Origin: CAZHPR01 sp964534305
GTDB taxonomy: Bacteria > Patescibacteriota > Minisyncoccia > Phycocordibacterales > WO2-35-19
Assembly (NCBI GenBank): GCA_964534305.1
Contig: CAZHPR010000014.1
Location: 1 to 16,815 of the forward strand
Reading direction: 5' to 3'
Length of the DNA stretch: 16,815 nucleotides
Part shown: positions 1-6,300 of the stretch, one piece after another
Position numbering within the stretch: position 1 is the stretch's first letter
Layout: each line of letters starts with the position of its first letter
Translations under genes and position numbers: made by a program
Notes under the pieces: model-generated
The model's database searches: none
What the model was told of the DNA's origin: nothing
Seen by the model: only the letters and a program-made list of their open reading frames with translations

Positions 1-199
1 TCACACGAGCGTAAAGCACATGAACTGCTTCATGTGCGGGCGAAGTGTGAAGCCGCAGCCATGTCGCTTTGCGACAGGCGAGGCGGGGTCGCGAGCACTT
101 AGCAGAATTCGAGCACAGCGAAGAATTATGCTTAGTGACTTGTGACACAAAAGCAAATTTTTGTGATTTTAAAAATGCCATAGTATTGGCATTTTAAAA
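1..199. repeat. Cluster of inverted repeats, no coding gene seen
   Basis: No convincing ORF is seen in this stretch. It is a run of hairpins. GCACATGAA (17-25) pairs with TTCATGTGC (30-38), framed by TCACAC (1-6) and GTGTGA (45-50). TGTCGC/GCGACA flank a 3-nt loop near 63-77. CACTTAGCA pairs with TGCTTAGTG around 98-138 with one mismatch, enclosing an inner AATTCG / CGAAGAATT arm. Finally ATTTTAAAAATGCC pairs with GGCATTTTAAAAT at about 167-200. The last resembles a terminator stem for something upstream. The whole could be an array of intergenic palindromic repeats or the 3' part of a structured RNA that begins outside the window. I do not recognise an RNA family. Confidence 0.5.
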
Positions 200-204
200 T
201 TTAG

Positions 205-233
205 TTGACAAAACCTTTCCAAAAAGGTAATTT
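205..233 (+). promoter_or_regulatory. Sigma70-type promoter for the 299-700 gene
   Basis: TTGACA at 205-210 is a consensus -35, followed after exactly 17 nt by TAATTT at 228-233. Transcription would start near 240, leaving a leader of about 59 nt before the ATG at 299. The spacer itself contains a small inverted repeat (CCTTT / AAAGG). Confidence 0.6.
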
Positions 234-298
234 TGTGATGGAAAGGAACTACTGAGGGTCTGCGGCTCGTAACGTGGATCATTCCGAGTAACAACTAG

Positions 299-700
299 AT
301 GCCAGCGACAATTGAGGCTGCTCTCATCAACGGGCTGTATCGTTGCTCAAACGACGGACAGACCAAGTTTTTGGAAAAAGGAGAGTCTCTTGGACCTTGC
401 AGTTGTGGTAAGGGCGAGTGGCTCTTCCTCAAGCACGACAACACCGAACGCAGGCTTCTGGATTCCATCTACATTAACACTGCAATTGAGTATGTGCAGA
501 CGGATGAAGTTCCTGAAGTCGGCGTAAAACTGAATCTTTTTGGCGGCGTCCTCGGTGGAAACCGAGATGGACTCTACGAGATCACTGAAGTCAGAATTGC
601 TCGTGGACCATTGGGAGAAAAGTTTCTGGTCAAGGTCCGCTTCGTCGGTTCTCGTCAGGAAGATCTTCCTGTTCACATCATCGAAACCTGTGGATGCTGA
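299..700 (+). CDS. Unknown 133-aa protein with zinc-ribbon-like N-terminus
   Basis: I do not recognise this protein by name. The N-terminal part (about residues 12-42) follows the pattern G-x-Y-x-C-x2-x-G ... L-x2-G-E ... P-C-x-C-G ... W seen in small zinc-ribbon proteins, with Cys at 16, 33 and 35. The second Cys of the first knuckle is replaced (CSNDG), so a full zinc site is doubtful. The C-terminus ends in CGC, which might complete a site. The middle (about 60-125) looks like a beta-rich domain with a glycine-rich FGGVLGGNRDG stretch. The base composition is clearly richer in C and G than the large genes nearby. No strong Shine-Dalgarno precedes the ATG, although a consensus promoter lies at 205-233 and a strong terminator follows at 723-755. 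It therefore forms a self-contained transcription unit. Existence as a gene is likely, function unknown. Confidence 0.65.
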   Translation: MPATIEAALINGLYRCSNDGQTKFLEKGESLGPCSCGKGEWLFLKHDNTERRLLDSIYINTAIEYVQTDEVPEVGVKLNLFGGVLGGNRDGLYEITEVRIARGPLGEKFLVKVRFVGSRQEDLPVHIIETCGC

Positions 701-722
701 AGAGCTCCACAACCTCAAAACG

Positions 723-755
723 CCCTACGGCTTCATGCCGTAGGGTGTTCGTTTT
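723..755 (+). terminator. Rho-independent terminator
   Basis: CCCTACGGC (723-731) and GCCGTAGGG (737-745) form a perfect 9-bp stem with a 5-nt loop, followed by TGTTCGTTTTT. It ends the transcript of the 299-700 gene, 22 nt after its stop codon. Confidence 0.85.
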
Positions 756-781
756 TACAGAGGGCTCTCCTCTGCGGTTTG

Positions 782-809
782 TTGCTTTTGGTTTTTATGG
801 TGATAAAAT
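782..809 (+). promoter_or_regulatory. Extended -10 promoter for the 827-1066 gene
   Basis: TTGCTT at 782-787, a 16-nt spacer, and TAAAAT at 804-809 preceded by TG one base upstream (TGATAAAAT). Transcription would start around 816, just before or within the Shine-Dalgarno. Confidence 0.45.
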
Positions 810-826
810 CTTTCGGGGAGGTGATC

Positions 827-1066
827 TTGCAACAAGAATCTGAGAACGGAGCGATGGAAGCAAACGACGCTTCTCTTGAAGGTTCTAGGCATTCCAGTGG
901 CGAGCCAATTTTATCTGAATGTTCTTCCTATTGGATTGCTCGGAATCCATTTTGTGGACGTTTTTGGGGCTGGGGTAGAACACCGGAGAAGGCGATAGAA
1001 GATCTCAGGACAAGATCTTCTTGTTTTACTTCGCCAACAACACGACGTCTACGTTCAAGGGTCTAG
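827..1066 (+). CDS. Unknown 79-aa protein, TTG start
   Basis: I chose the TTG at 827 because a near-perfect Shine-Dalgarno (GGGGAGGTG, 815-823) lies at the right distance and the upstream extension from ATG 779 would include the promoter. The product is 79 aa and not recognised. Its one distinctive stretch, SYWIARNPFCGRFWGWG followed by RTPEKAIEDLR, has a strand-strand-helix look with a G-x-G-x-T-x-E-x-A-x2-x-L pattern. That is loosely reminiscent of the HicB-type antitoxin fold, but the resemblance is weak and no HicA toxin is adjacent. The C-terminal tail is rich in Arg, Ser and Thr. Base composition is closer to the 299-700 gene than to the large genes. A strong terminator follows at 1101-1132, so this is another single-gene unit. 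Confidence 0.5.
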   Translation: MQQESENGAMEANDASLEGSRHSSGEPILSECSSYWIARNPFCGRFWGWGRTPEKAIEDLRTRSSCFTSPTTRRLRSRV

Positions 1067-1100
1067 AAGTTAAAGGACTCAGGATGCACTTTTCATAAAG

Positions 1101-1132
1101 AGCCGGCGGAGTATCGCCGGCTATCTTTTTGT
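1101..1132 (+). terminator. Rho-independent terminator
   Basis: AGCCGGCG (1101-1108) pairs with CGCCGGCT (1115-1122), 8 bp with a 6-nt loop, followed by ATCTTTTTGTTT. It closes the 827-1066 transcription unit. Confidence 0.85.
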
Positions 1133-1170
1133 TTATATACACACCTGTATCTGTTTATAAAAAATAATAA

Positions 1171-1179
1171 TGCTATAAT
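1171..1179 (+). promoter_or_regulatory. Extended -10 promoter for the DUF378 gene
   Basis: TGCTATAAT is a perfect extended -10 (TGn plus TATAAT). No good -35 is seen at 16-18 nt upstream. The predicted start near 1186 gives a leader of about 37 nt before ATG 1223. Confidence 0.65.
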
Positions 1180-1222
1180 AGGGGTATAAATTGGTCGTTT
1201 AATAGACAACTAAACTAACAAA

Positions 1223-1420
1223 ATGCAAAAGTTAGCACACTGGCTCTTGATCATTGGAGGTCTTAACTGGCTTCTAGTCGGGCTTTTGAGTAAAGATCTA
1301 TTCGTACTTCTTGGTATGGATATGATGGGATGGTTGCCAAGAATAGTTTACATCTTGGTAGGTCTTTCTGCGCTTGTGATGTTGAAGCCTAAGGCTTCTT
1401 CATCTATGTCCCAGATGTAG
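1223..1420 (+). CDS. DUF378 family small membrane protein
   Basis: A 65-aa protein with two hydrophobic segments (about residues 5-24 and 37-55). The signature GGLNWLLVGL in the first helix and RIVYILVGLSAL in the second are the hallmarks of the DUF378 family (B. subtilis YuzA type), which are inner-membrane proteins of unknown function. The short tail after the second helix is Ser/Lys rich. Length is normal for the family. No Shine-Dalgarno is visible before the ATG. The gene is monocistronic, with an extended -10 promoter upstream and a terminator downstream. Family assignment is firm, function unknown. Confidence 0.9.
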   Translation: MQKLAHWLLIIGGLNWLLVGLLSKDLFVLLGMDMMGWLPRIVYILVGLSALVMLKPKASSSMSQM

Positions 1421-1450
1421 TCTTTAGTTTTTCTGTCTTCAGATAAAAAA

Positions 1451-1488
1451 GAAAACTCCTTTCCAAAAGAACGGGGTTTTCTTTTTTT
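1451..1488 (+). terminator. Rho-independent terminator
   Basis: GAAAACTCC (1451-1459) pairs with GGGGTTTTC (1473-1481) with one mismatch, followed by a run of seven T. It ends the DUF378 transcript. Confidence 0.75.
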
Positions 1489-1492
1489 ATCC

Positions 1493-1526
1493 CCTCCCTT
1501 TACTCTAGGAGAGAGAGTGGGGTAAG
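1493..1526. repeat. Imperfect palindrome, possible copy of the 15240 repeat family
   Basis: The minus strand reads CCTTACCCCACTCTCTCTCC and continues into GTAAAGGGAGGGG. This parallels the plus-strand repeat at 15240-15280 (CCTCACCCTTAATCCCTCTCC ... AGGAGAGGGA). The match is degenerate and could be coincidence of low-complexity CT-rich sequence. It overlaps the region just upstream of the ATPase promoter. Confidence 0.35.
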
Positions 1527-1527
1527 G

Positions 1528-1533
1528 TATAAT
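1528..1533 (+). promoter_or_regulatory. -10 element of ATPase gene, leaderless arrangement
   Basis: A perfect TATAAT ends 6 nt before the ATG at 1540, so transcription would begin at or next to the A of the start codon. There is no room for a Shine-Dalgarno. No clear -35 is visible. Confidence 0.6.
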
Positions 1534-1539
1534 ATAGAA

Positions 1540-4284
1540 ATGGAATATAAATTTACTTCTCCACAAAAACCATTCTCAAACAGAGAGGAGGAGATATCTC
1601 ATCTAAAGAAGCTGATCGCAGAAAAGGAGGAAGCTTTAAACAAGATAGGTGTCAAAAAAGATGATCTTTATCCTGTAAGAGAAATAATATCTGAATACAA
1701 AGTTTCGCCTGATAAAAATGTTTTGAGCAATGATTTTGCTCTGAAGGAAGAAGAAAAGGATCAAATTATCTTAAAAATTTCTCCAGAGACTCACGACAAA
1801 CAGGTTTCGTCTCTAGTACTTCTTGCAAAAGAGAAGGGGATAAAAAATGCACTCTCTGTGGTTGAAAAAATGAATAATTTTCATATAACGGATGATTTTC
1901 ACAGGTTTATAGCTGAGTATCTAAAGGAAGGGTTTACTGTCTCGGGCCTTGATAGCAAAGATAAAATAGGCAAAAGTTTGGAGATGGTGCTTTATGAGGT
2001 TCTTATTCCTGAGGCAACGGAAGAGGCTAAAGGGCGGACTCTCAAAGAAATAATTTCTGGGATGGAACAATTTTATGCAGGGATGCTATCTATTTCTGGT
2101 CAGGATTTGAGAGACAACTGGATGGCACTTGAAATAGCAAACCCGAACTATTCTCAGGAAATTGTTTTCTATGTATCAATACCAGGATCAAAAAAATCCC
2201 TTTTTGAGAAGCAAATACTTTCTATATTTAACAATGCCAAAATATCAGAAAAACCAGATGACTATAATATTTTTAATGAGGCTGGTTTTACTGCTGGAGC
2301 CAGCGCAAAGTCGGGCAATAATCCAATTTTCCCGCTAAAAACTTATGAGAGTTTTGATCACGATCCTCTCAATGTGATTTTGAGTTCATTTTCAAAGGTC
2401 AACAGAGATGGCGAAGGCGCTGCTATCCAGCTGGTGTGGAAGCCTGCCGGTGATGAGTATCTAAAAAAGTATAAAGACGCTCTAAAAAAAATAGAAAAGG
2501 GAGAAAAAGTAAAAGAGGCAATAAACATACCGGAGACGGTCTCTGGTGAAGTTCTAAAAACAGTCAAAGACCTATTTTCTTCGAGTAAAAAGAAAGAAGA
2601 AAATCAAGAAAAAGACGAAGAAGTCGTAGATGAAAATGTAATAAAAAACATAAACACCAAAATAGAAAGTCCGATAGTGAGATGCAACCTAAGGATTGTA
2701 GCTTCTTCTAATACAGAAAAAGAAGCAGAAGAAATATTGGAAAGTATTAAATCAAGCTTCAATCAGTTTCAAAATACAACAGGCAACTCAATAGAATGGA
2801 AGAATCTAAAGAAAGCTGATCTTAGAAGTATGATCAGGAACTTTAGTTTTAGAATGTATGATAGTGATGAAAATCTACCTCTAAACATAAAGGAAGTTAC
2901 GACTCTTTTTCACTTTCACACTTTGGGACTAACGGTAAATGAAGGGTTGCGACAGTCTCGTTCTAGTACCGCTCCCGCTCCTTTTGATCTTAGTGATGAA
3001 GGACTGCTTCTTGGTATCAACAAACATCGGAGTATAAACACAGAAGTCAGAATGAATGAAGACGACAGACTGAGACATTTTTATTGCATAGGTCAGACTG
3101 GTACTGGTAAGTCTACCTTGCTTAAAAATATGATTATCCAAGATATCCAGATGGGCAACGGAGTTTGTATGATAGACCCGCATGGTTCTGATATTCAAAA
3201 TGTCCTCGCTAATATTCCAAAAGAAAGGATGAACGATGTTATATATTTTGACCCAGGTTTTACGGAGAGGCCGATGGCTCTCAATATGCTTGAGTATGAT
3301 GAAAGATTTCCAGAACAAAAAACTTTTGTGGTGAACGAACTTTTTAGTATTTTCCGCAAACTATACGGCAATGTGCCCGAGAGTATGGGGCCAGCCTTTG
3401 AACAATACTTCCGAAACTCAGCTCTTCTTGTAATGGAAGATCCGGCCTCAGGCAATACCTTGGTAGACATGTCGCGGGTACTCTCGGACAAAGCATATAG
3501 AACTCTTAAGCTGTCTCGTTGCAAAAATCCCCTCATCACTCAATTTTGGGCAAATGCGGAGAAGACAAGTGGTGAGCAGGGTCTTGCAAACTATGTCCAG
3601 TATGTCACCAACAAGTTTGACGTTTTTCTTGCAAACGAAATTATGCGCCCGATAATTGCTCAAGAAAAGTCTAGCTTCAATATGCGAGAGATAATGGATA
3701 ACAAAAAAATCTTGCTTGTAAACTTATCAAAAGGAAGATTGGGAGACATAAATGCAAATCTGCTTGGTCTTATATTGGTAGGCAAGATACTAATCGCGGC
3801 ATTATCCAGAACAGACTCCTTTGGTAAAGATTTCCCGCCGTTTTACCTCTACATAGATGAGTTCCAAAACATAACCACTGACTCCATATCAACCATTCTC
3901 TCTGAAGCTAGGAAATACAAACTTTCTCTAAATATTGCTCACCAGTTTATTGCTCAACTTGAGGAAAGTATAAAAAATTCAGTGTTTGGAAACGTTGGTT
4001 CTATTTGCGCGTTTAGGGTCGGGGCTGAAGATAGTGAGGTTTTGGAAAAACAATTTGCTCCGACCTTTACAACTAATGATTTGATGAATATAGACAATAG
4101 AAATGCTTATTTGCGCCTCTTGGTAAATGGTAAACCGGCCAAACCTTTCAACATAGAGATCCAGGCTCCTTCGGTTGGAGATTTGCAAAATATTGAGAAT
4201 ATAAAAAATATGTCTTATGCAAAGTATGGAAAGGATAGGGGAGAGATAGAAAATCTAATTTTGGAGAAGTATAAGGTTTTGTAG
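1540..4284 (+). CDS. VirB4/TraC-like conjugation-type ATPase
   Basis: A 914-aa protein. The C-terminal half is a P-loop ATPase of the VirB4/TraC/TraG-VirD4 (FtsK-HerA) superfamily. Walker A GQTGTGKST is at residues 518-526, followed by the family-typical MIDPHGSDIQ and YFDPG segments. The Walker B region is YLYIDEFQN with DE at 773-774, and the downstream HQFIAQL segment matches the sensor region. The first 480 residues are a non-ATPase N-terminal region, with a highly charged Lys/Glu linker around 345-370. Such proteins act as cytoplasmic hexameric motors at the inner membrane for DNA or protein transfer or pilus assembly. In CPR genomes they usually sit near pilus or secretion genes. Here no partner (VirB6, VirB8, relaxase, pilin) is adjacent, so the exact role is open. 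The TATAAT 6 nt before the start predicts a leaderless mRNA. The family is sure, the substrate unknown. Confidence 0.85.
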   Translation: MEYKFTSPQKPFSNREEEISHLKKLIAEKEEALNKIGVKKDDLYPVREIISEYKVSPDKNVLSNDFALKEEEKDQIILKISPETHDKQVSSLVLLAKEKGIKNALSVVEKMNNFHITDDFHRFIAEYLKEGFTVSGLDSKDKIGKSLEMVLYEVLIPEATEEAKGRTLKEIISGMEQFYAGMLSISGQDLRDNWMALEIANPNYSQEIVFYVSIPGSKKSLFEKQILSIFNNAKISEKPDDYNIFNEAGFTAGASAKSGNNPIFPLKTYESFDHDPLNVILSSFSKVNRDGEGAAIQLVWKPAGDEYLKKYKDALKKIEKGEKVKEAINIPETVSGEVLKTVKDLFSSSKKKEENQEKDEEVVDENVIKNINTKIESPIVRCNLRIVASSNTEKEAEEILESIKSSFNQFQNTTGNSIEWKNLKKADLRSMIRNFSFRMYDSDENLPLNIKEVTTLFHFHTLGLTVNEGLRQSRSSTAPAPFDLSDEGLLLGINKHRSINTEVRMNEDDRLRHFYCIGQTGTGKSTLLKNMIIQDIQMGNGVCMIDPHGSDIQNVLANIPKERMNDVIYFDPGFTERPMALNMLEYDERFPEQKTFVVNELFSIFRKLYGNVPESMGPAFEQYFRNSALLVMEDPASGNTLVDMSRVLSDKAYRTLKLSRCKNPLITQFWANAEKTSGEQGLANYVQYVTNKFDVFLANEIMRPIIAQEKSSFNMREIMDNKKILLVNLSKGRLGDINANLLGLILVGKILIAALSRTDSFGKDFPPFYLYIDEFQNITTDSISTILSEARKYKLSLNIAHQFIAQLEESIKNSVFGNVGSICAFRVGAEDSEVLEKQFAPTFTTNDLMNIDNRNAYLRLLVNGKPAKPFNIEIQAPSVGDLQNIENIKNMSYAKYGKDRGEIENLILEKYKVL

Positions 4285-4289
4285 TTTAG

Positions 4290-4323
4290 AAAAAGCGGCC
4301 ACCACCCGACTTGGGGTAGTGGC
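4290..4323 (-). terminator. Rho-independent terminator (minus strand)
   Basis: Read on the minus strand, GCCACTACCCC (4313-4323) pairs with GGGTGGTGGC (4298-4307) with a short loop, and then CGCTTTTTC follows (T run 4290-4294). It lies 3 nt downstream of the stop of the 4326-4556 gene and also separates it from the converging ATPase gene. Confidence 0.75.
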
Positions 4324-4325
4324 AC

Positions 4326-4556
4326 CTAGTTCTCCCAGTACCTGCTCTGTTTGCGCGCTTCTTTAGCGCGCTCCCTTCTTTTTTCCAGGATAAGACCAAC
4401 TTCTTTCATAGCCCCTGGAACTTCACTCTCGAGGAGTTGCCCAAACTGTCTTGCTTTTCGAAAGGCTCTTTCAAAGCCTCTCTCATCTTTTATTTTTTGA
4501 GTATTGAGCTCGTCCGCGATCGACCGAACTATTGTCTGAAAGGTGATTTTTATCAC
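4326..4556 (-). CDS. Small charged protein of unknown function
   Basis: About 76 aa from a GTG at 4556. The protein is strongly helical and charged, ending LILEKRRERAKEARKQSRYWEN. I do not recognise it. The longer frame starting at TTG 4622 is rejected because a consensus promoter (4573-4601) lies inside it. The start is odd. A full Shine-Dalgarno AAAGGAGGTGAT (4563-4552, minus) directly abuts and overlaps the GTG, which is too close for normal use. At the ideal 8-nt distance from GGAGG there is only an in-frame ATC (4547). Either the GTG is used as a near-leaderless start (predicted leader about 10 nt) or a non-canonical start is used. GGTGAT and ATCACC (4542-4557) form a hairpin over the Shine-Dalgarno and candidate starts. 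A terminator follows directly. Confidence 0.55.
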   Translation of the reverse strand: MIKITFQTIVRSIADELNTQKIKDERGFERAFRKARQFGQLLESEVPGAMKEVGLILEKRRERAKEARKQSRYWEN

Positions 4557-4557
4557 C
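4542..4557 (-). promoter_or_regulatory. Hairpin covering the Shine-Dalgarno of the 4326-4556 gene
   Basis: On the minus-strand mRNA, GGUGAU pairs perfectly with AUCACC across AAAA. The pairing can extend with AAAG ... CUUU around a small bulge, taking in the whole AAAGGAGG element. Folding would hide the ribosome binding site. Confidence 0.45.
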
Positions 4558-4572
4558 TCCTTTCTGACATTA

Positions 4573-4601
4573 ATTATAGCATAGTTTGGATATAAATGCA
4601 A
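4573..4601 (-). promoter_or_regulatory. Consensus promoter (minus strand) for the 4326-4556 gene
   Basis: Minus strand TTGCAT (4601-4596), 17-nt spacer, TATAAT (4578-4573), with TGC immediately upstream of the -10. This is one of the best promoters in the window. Start of transcription is predicted near 4566. Confidence 0.8.
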
Positions 4602-4629
4602 GTAAGGAGGTGTGGATAGCAAAAAACCC

Positions 4630-5730
4630 TTATTTTCTTAGGAGATCGTCGATTTTGGCAGCGAGAATGAAGTCATTTTCGGAGAGACCATCTATCGCAT
4701 GAGTAGAGATCCTGACATCAACTTCTTTGTAATTGTGTAGCTTGAGGTCTGGATGATGCCCTTCGTTTTCGGCAATTCTGCCCACCTCATTCATAAACTC
4801 AAGAGCTTCTGTAAAATCTTTGAATACATAATTTTTTTCTATCTCTCTATCTTCTACCAAGGTCCAGTCGCTAACTTCTTTTAACAAGTTCTCTGATTGT
4901 TCTCGAGATAGAGGCTCTGTACCACCTTCGCAAGGGACACAATGCTTTTCTGTAAGGGAGCTTATTGGTCTTCCTGATTGTGCTGGTAGTCCGTTGTTTG
5001 AATGATTGTTGTTTGATGGTCCCTCAGATTCTTCGTTGTATCGCAAGCCTATCTGTACTGGAGCTCTCTTGATGGCTTCCATTATCTCATCCTCATCATC
5101 GGTGATGATATATAGATTTAGGTCTTCCTTGTCTATTTTTTTGGTTTCCTCTAAATGCTTTTTGAAAAAATTTTCTAATCCGGACCAATATTCTTTGCCT
5201 ACAAGTATGATTGGCGTCTCTGGTATTTTGTTTGTTTGAACCAGGGTTAGTATTTCAAAAAATTCGTCCATGGTACCGAAGCCTCCAGGGAAAAATACAT
5301 AAGCTTCAGACGAGAAAGAAAGACAAACCTTTCTACTAAAGAAATAATAAAAATCTACCTGATCGGTTATGTAAGGATTTATTTTTTGTTCGGCGGGTAG
5401 CTTTATGGTCAGGCCGAGTGAATTGCCCCCTGCTTCAAAGGCTCCTCGATTTGCCGCTTCCATAATGCCTGGACCGCCACCTGTGATCACAGAGTAGTGT
5501 AGTTCGTTTACAATTCGGCTAGCAACCCTCCTCGCTTTCTCATAATCTTCCTCTCCTTCATTCGTTCGGGCGGAGCCAAAAAACGTGACAGATCTTGGAT
5601 AATTCTTTAGAAATTCAAAACCATCTGAGAACTCTTTTGAGATGACAGCAACCCTCTTTTTTGCTGCTTCCGCGATTTCTAGTAGTGTTATCGGCTTTTT
5701 ATTTTTATCTTCTTTGTTGTGCATACCCAT
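4630..5730 (-). CDS. LOG-family nucleotide hydrolase-like protein fused to pterin-4a-carbinolamine dehydratase
   Basis: A 366-aa two-domain protein. Residues about 45-225 are a LOG/TIGR00730 Rossmann domain (lysine decarboxylase-like fold, cytokinin riboside monophosphate phosphoribohydrolase family). It has both signature motifs, GGGPGIMEAANRG from 84 and PGGFGTMDE (148-156). Such enzymes cleave N-glycosidic bonds of nucleoside monophosphates. Residues about 260-364 are a complete pterin-4a-carbinolamine dehydratase (PCD/DCoH) domain, starting with KHCVPCEGG and carrying the active-site motif EGHHPD (323-328). PCD dehydrates 4a-hydroxytetrahydrobiopterin. The linker (232-258) is Asn/Ser-rich low-complexity sequence and contains GLPAQSGRP, a worn copy of the short palindrome seen intact in uvrB and uvrA. 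LOG and PCD are normally separate, so this is either a real fusion or a recent stop-codon loss. No frameshift is visible. A TAATAT lies 6 nt before the ATG, predicting a leaderless mRNA. Confidence 0.85.
   Translation of the reverse strand: MGMHNKEDKNKKPITLLEIAEAAKKRVAVISKEFSDGFEFLKNYPRSVTFFGSARTNEGEEDYEKARRVASRIVNELHYSVITGGGPGIMEAANRGAFEAGGNSLGLTIKLPAEQKINPYITDQVDFYYFFSRKVCLSFSSEAYVFFPGGFGTMDEFFEILTLVQTNKIPETPIILVGKEYWSGLENFFKKHLEETKKIDKEDLNLYIITDDEDEIMEAIKRAPVQIGLRYNEESEGPSNNNHSNNGLPAQSGRPISSLTEKHCVPCEGGTEPLSREQSENLLKEVSDWTLVEDREIEKNYVFKDFTEALEFMNEVGRIAENEGHHPDLKLHNYKEVDVRISTHAIDGLSENDFILAAKIDDLLRK
4962..4990 (-). repeat. Degenerate PAQAG-type short palindrome in the LOG-PCD linker
   Basis: Minus strand CTACCAGCACAATCAGGAAG encodes LPAQSGR. 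Aligned to the intact palindrome in uvrB (CTGCCTGCGCAGGCAGGAAA) it keeps the spacing, the CC, CA and CAGG blocks and the protein motif PAQ-x-G, but self-complementarity is largely lost. Confidence 0.4.
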
Positions 5731-5736
5731 TATTCT

Positions 5737-5742
5737 ATATTA
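5737..5742 (-). promoter_or_regulatory. -10 element of the LOG-PCD gene, leaderless arrangement
   Basis: Minus strand TAATAT ends 6 nt before the ATG (5730-5728). It lies back to back with the FKBP promoter in a 63-nt divergent intergenic space. No Shine-Dalgarno is present. Confidence 0.45.
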
Positions 5743-5755
5743 AATATTTTTTTTG

Positions 5756-5764
5756 TGCTATATT
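5756..5764 (+). promoter_or_regulatory. Extended -10 promoter of the FKBP-tgt operon
   Basis: TGCTATATT is an extended -10. The predicted start near 5771 leaves about 23 nt of leader without a Shine-Dalgarno. A second TATATT-like hexamer at 5768-5773 could also serve. Confidence 0.5.
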
Positions 5765-5793
5765 CTATATATTAGAAAATTATCATCAAATTT

Positions 5794-6297
5794 ATGAGAA
5801 AGTTGTCAAAGGTAGAGTGGATAGCTGCGGGTCTTGCTGTTGTATTTGTGGCTTACACTTTGTTTGGTGGAGATATTATGAGTTTGTTTAATCAATCACA
5901 AATGACAGATAATCAATCAGCCGCAGCTATAAACGCTGGATCAAATAACAATCAGGGTGTTATTATAAATGACCTTGTTTCTGGTTCTGGAGAGGGTGCA
6001 GTCTCTGGTAAGGGTTTGAGAGTTCACTATATACTTTCTTTGCAAGATGGTACCGTTCTTCAAAACTCTAGGGACTTTGGTCAACCATTTGATTTTGTAC
6101 TTGGTTCTGGACAGGTTATTCCAGGATGGGAGATAGGTTTGCAAGGTATGAAGGTGGGCGGTACAAGGACAATAATAATTCCTCCAGAGCTCGGTTATGG
6201 TGCCCAGCAAGCTGGTCCGATCCCTCCAAACTCAACCCTGGTCTTCACTGTAGAATTGATAGATATGCTAGATGTTACTCCTGAGTTAGTTCAGTAA
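5794..6297 (+). CDS. Membrane-anchored FKBP-type peptidyl-prolyl isomerase
   Basis: A 167-aa protein. Residues about 8-24 are a single hydrophobic N-terminal anchor (WIAAGLAVVFVAYTLFGG) with positive residues before it. A low-complexity Asn/Ser/Gln spacer (33-55) follows, then an FKBP domain (about 56-160). The domain has the family landmarks: VHYILSLQDGTVLQNS, the FVLGSGQVIPGWEIGL segment (102-116) with the active-site Val-Ile-Pro-Gly-Trp, GMKVGGTRTIIIPPELGYG (118-136), and IPPNSTLVFTVELIDM. The predicted topology puts the isomerase outside the cytoplasmic membrane, where it would catalyse prolyl cis-trans isomerisation during folding of secreted proteins. It is the first gene of a two-gene unit, ending 3 nt before the tgt start. 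The pairing with a tRNA enzyme has no evident functional logic. Confidence 0.92.
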   Translation: MRKLSKVEWIAAGLAVVFVAYTLFGGDIMSLFNQSQMTDNQSAAAINAGSNNNQGVIINDLVSGSGEGAVSGKGLRVHYILSLQDGTVLQNSRDFGQPFDFVLGSGQVIPGWEIGLQGMKVGGTRTIIIPPELGYGAQQAGPIPPNSTLVFTVELIDMLDVTPELVQ

Positions 6298-6300
6298 TTA

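Noticed and set aside
779..826. ATG 779 as the start of the 827-1066 gene
   Set aside because: It includes the extended -10 promoter, and the strong Shine-Dalgarno at 815-823 points to TTG 827.
827..1066. Toxin-antitoxin (HicAB) locus
   Set aside because: Only a weak HicB-like pattern is visible, and no HicA-like double-stranded RNA-binding toxin is adjacent.
4557..4622. Upstream extension of the small minus-strand gene to TTG 4622
   Set aside because: The extension spans a consensus promoter (4573-4601), and the encoded residues look like translated AT-rich intergenic DNA.
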